A stretch of 7,298 bases of DNA from an uncultured Lachnospiraceae bacterium (lineage in GTDB: Bacteria > Bacillota > Clostridia > Lachnospirales > Lachnospiraceae): NCBI GenBank assembly GCA_902803015.1, contig CADCOL010000135.1:1-7298 (forward strand). Direction: 5' to 3'. Positions 6,364 to 7,298 of the stretch are shown piece after piece. A model generated the notes under the pieces. It saw nothing but the letters and a program-made list of their open reading frames with translations, ran no database searches and was not told the DNA's origin. Numbering within the stretch: the first letter of the stretch is position 1; every line of letters begins with the position of its first letter. Both the position numbers and the translations under genes were made by a program.

Positions 6364-7298
6364 ATGAATCTTTCACCACTTCAAAAAGCAAGATACGAGT
6401 ATTCCCCGAAGCTTCCCGGAATGCTCAGAAACGGAGTTGCAGAGATCTGCGTTAAGGAAGGTGCAGAAACCGCATCCGTTGCAGATCAGGACAAAATCAA
6501 AGAACTCTTCCCGAACACCTACGGTAAGAAGGAAATCACCTTTGTAAAGGGTGCAAACAACGCACCTGCAAAGAAATGGGTGATTGGTGTTATCCTTTCC
6601 GGCGGACAGGCTCCCGGAGGACACAACGTTATTTCCGGTCTTTATGATGCATTAAAGGCTGCCGACAAGGACAATGTATTACTCGGATTCAAGGGTGGCC
6701 CGAGCGGACTTTTGGAAGACGACTATGTGGAATTCACCGATGAATTCATCAATGCATACAGAAATACCGGCGGTTTCGATATCATCGGTTCCGGCCGTAC
6801 CAAATTGGAGACCAAAGAGCAGTTTGCAATCGTAGAAGAAGTTGCAAAGAAGCATGGTCTGAACGCAATCGTTATCATCGGCGGTGACGATTCCAACACC
6901 AACGCAGCCGTACTTGCTGAGTACATGGCAGCAAAGAACACCGGAATCCAGGTAATCGGATGCCCGAAGACCATCGACGGTGACTTAAAGAATGAAGATA
7001 TCGAAGCTTCCTTCGGTTTCGATACCGCAACCAAGACATATTCCGAATTAATCGGTAACATCGAAAGAGATGCGAACTCCGCAAAGAAGTACTGGCATTT
7101 CATCAAGGTTATGGGCCGCAGCGCTTCTCACGTGGCACTTGAGTGCGCATTGGAAACCCAGCCGAACATCTGCTTAATCGGTGAAGAAGTAGCCGCTAAG
7201 AAGATGAGCCTTGCTCAGATCACCAATTACATCGCAGATTCCGTAGAGAAGAGAGGAAATGCCGGAAATAACTTCGGTGTTGCCATCATTCCCGAAGG
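6364..7298 (+). CDS. pfp: Pyrophosphate-dependent 6-phosphofructokinase (PFP), N-terminal part
   Basis: This gene is open to the right edge (311 codons visible). The enzyme phosphorylates fructose 6-phosphate to fructose 1,6-bisphosphate in the cytoplasm, using pyrophosphate instead of ATP; the reaction is reversible and serves glycolysis and gluconeogenesis. Visible motifs are the phosphate-donor loop [10 protein letters not shown] (79-88), GGDDSNTNA (173-181) whose second Asp (176) marks pyrophosphate use, the catalytic PKTIDGDL (201-208) with Asp205 as likely base, and MGRSASH (250-256) for substrate binding. The N-terminal extension before the first motif (about 75 residues) is typical of long PFPs of about 550 residues, so just over half is present. 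The start is fixed by AAGGAG (6351-6356), 7 bases before ATG 6364. Codon choice is strongly biased (AAG, GAA, ATC, ACC, GGT), more so than in the GTPase genes, suggesting high expression. Its relation to the upstream operon is probably only adjacency. Confidence 0.93.
   Translation, partial: MNLSPLQKARYEYSPKLPGMLRNGVAEICVKEGAETASVADQDKIKELFPNTYGKKEITFVKGANNAPAKKWVIGVILSGGQAPGGHNVISGLYDALKAADKDNVLLGFKGGPSGLLEDDYVEFTDEFINAYRNTGGFDIIGSGRTKLETKEQFAIVEEVAKKHGLNAIVIIGGDDSNTNAAVLAEYMAAKNTGIQVIGCPKTIDGDLKNEDIEASFGFDTATKTYSELIGNIERDANSAKKYWHFIKVMGRSASHVALECALETQPNICLIGEEVAAKKMSLAQITNYIADSVEKRGNAGNNFGVAIIPE

Overview
The window looks like a chromosomal segment of a Gram-positive Clostridia-type bacterium, possibly Lachnospiraceae. 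This rests on purine-rich Shine-Dalgarno sites, a lipobox lipoprotein, moderate GC, and a long pyrophosphate-type phosphofructokinase. Taxonomy is inference; no rRNA or species marker is present. No insertion sequence, integrase or CRISPR array was seen.

Left edge (1-345): a partial minus-strand gene, the N-terminus of an auxin-efflux-carrier (AEC) family permease, starts at 200 and runs off the window. Upstream of it is a divergent intergenic region with a leader hairpin and a weak candidate promoter for the permease. On the plus strand it carries a near-consensus promoter (TTGACA, 17 bp, TATCAT at 305-333).

RNA region (346-519): the plus promoter reads straight into a tRNA-Leu(UAG)-like gene. 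Its D, anticodon and T arms are intact, but three of the seven acceptor pairs are mismatched. An imperfect long hairpin (426-481) abuts its 3' end. A good ribosome binding site then leads into the first protein of a plus-strand gene group.

Protein cluster (520-6275): four tightly packed plus-strand genes encode a small lipoprotein, an 811-residue protein with a TerB-like N-terminal domain fused to a dynamin-like GTPase with a hydrophobic paddle, a 532-residue second dynamin-like GTPase, and a CaCA-family cation/Ca2+ antiporter with an Asp-rich loop. Gaps are 34, 10 and 30 bases, so an operon is likely. My inference is a membrane-maintenance or envelope-stress module. The two GTPases would act as a heterotypic dynamin pair on the membrane, next to a surface lipoprotein and a transporter that adjusts cation balance. 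This exact gene combination is the most interesting part of the window.

Right edge (6276-7298): an 88-base leader holds an extended -10 promoter candidate and two GC-rich hairpins that could pair alternatively. It precedes the first 311 codons of a pyrophosphate-dependent phosphofructokinase, a housekeeping glycolytic gene that is probably a separate transcription unit.
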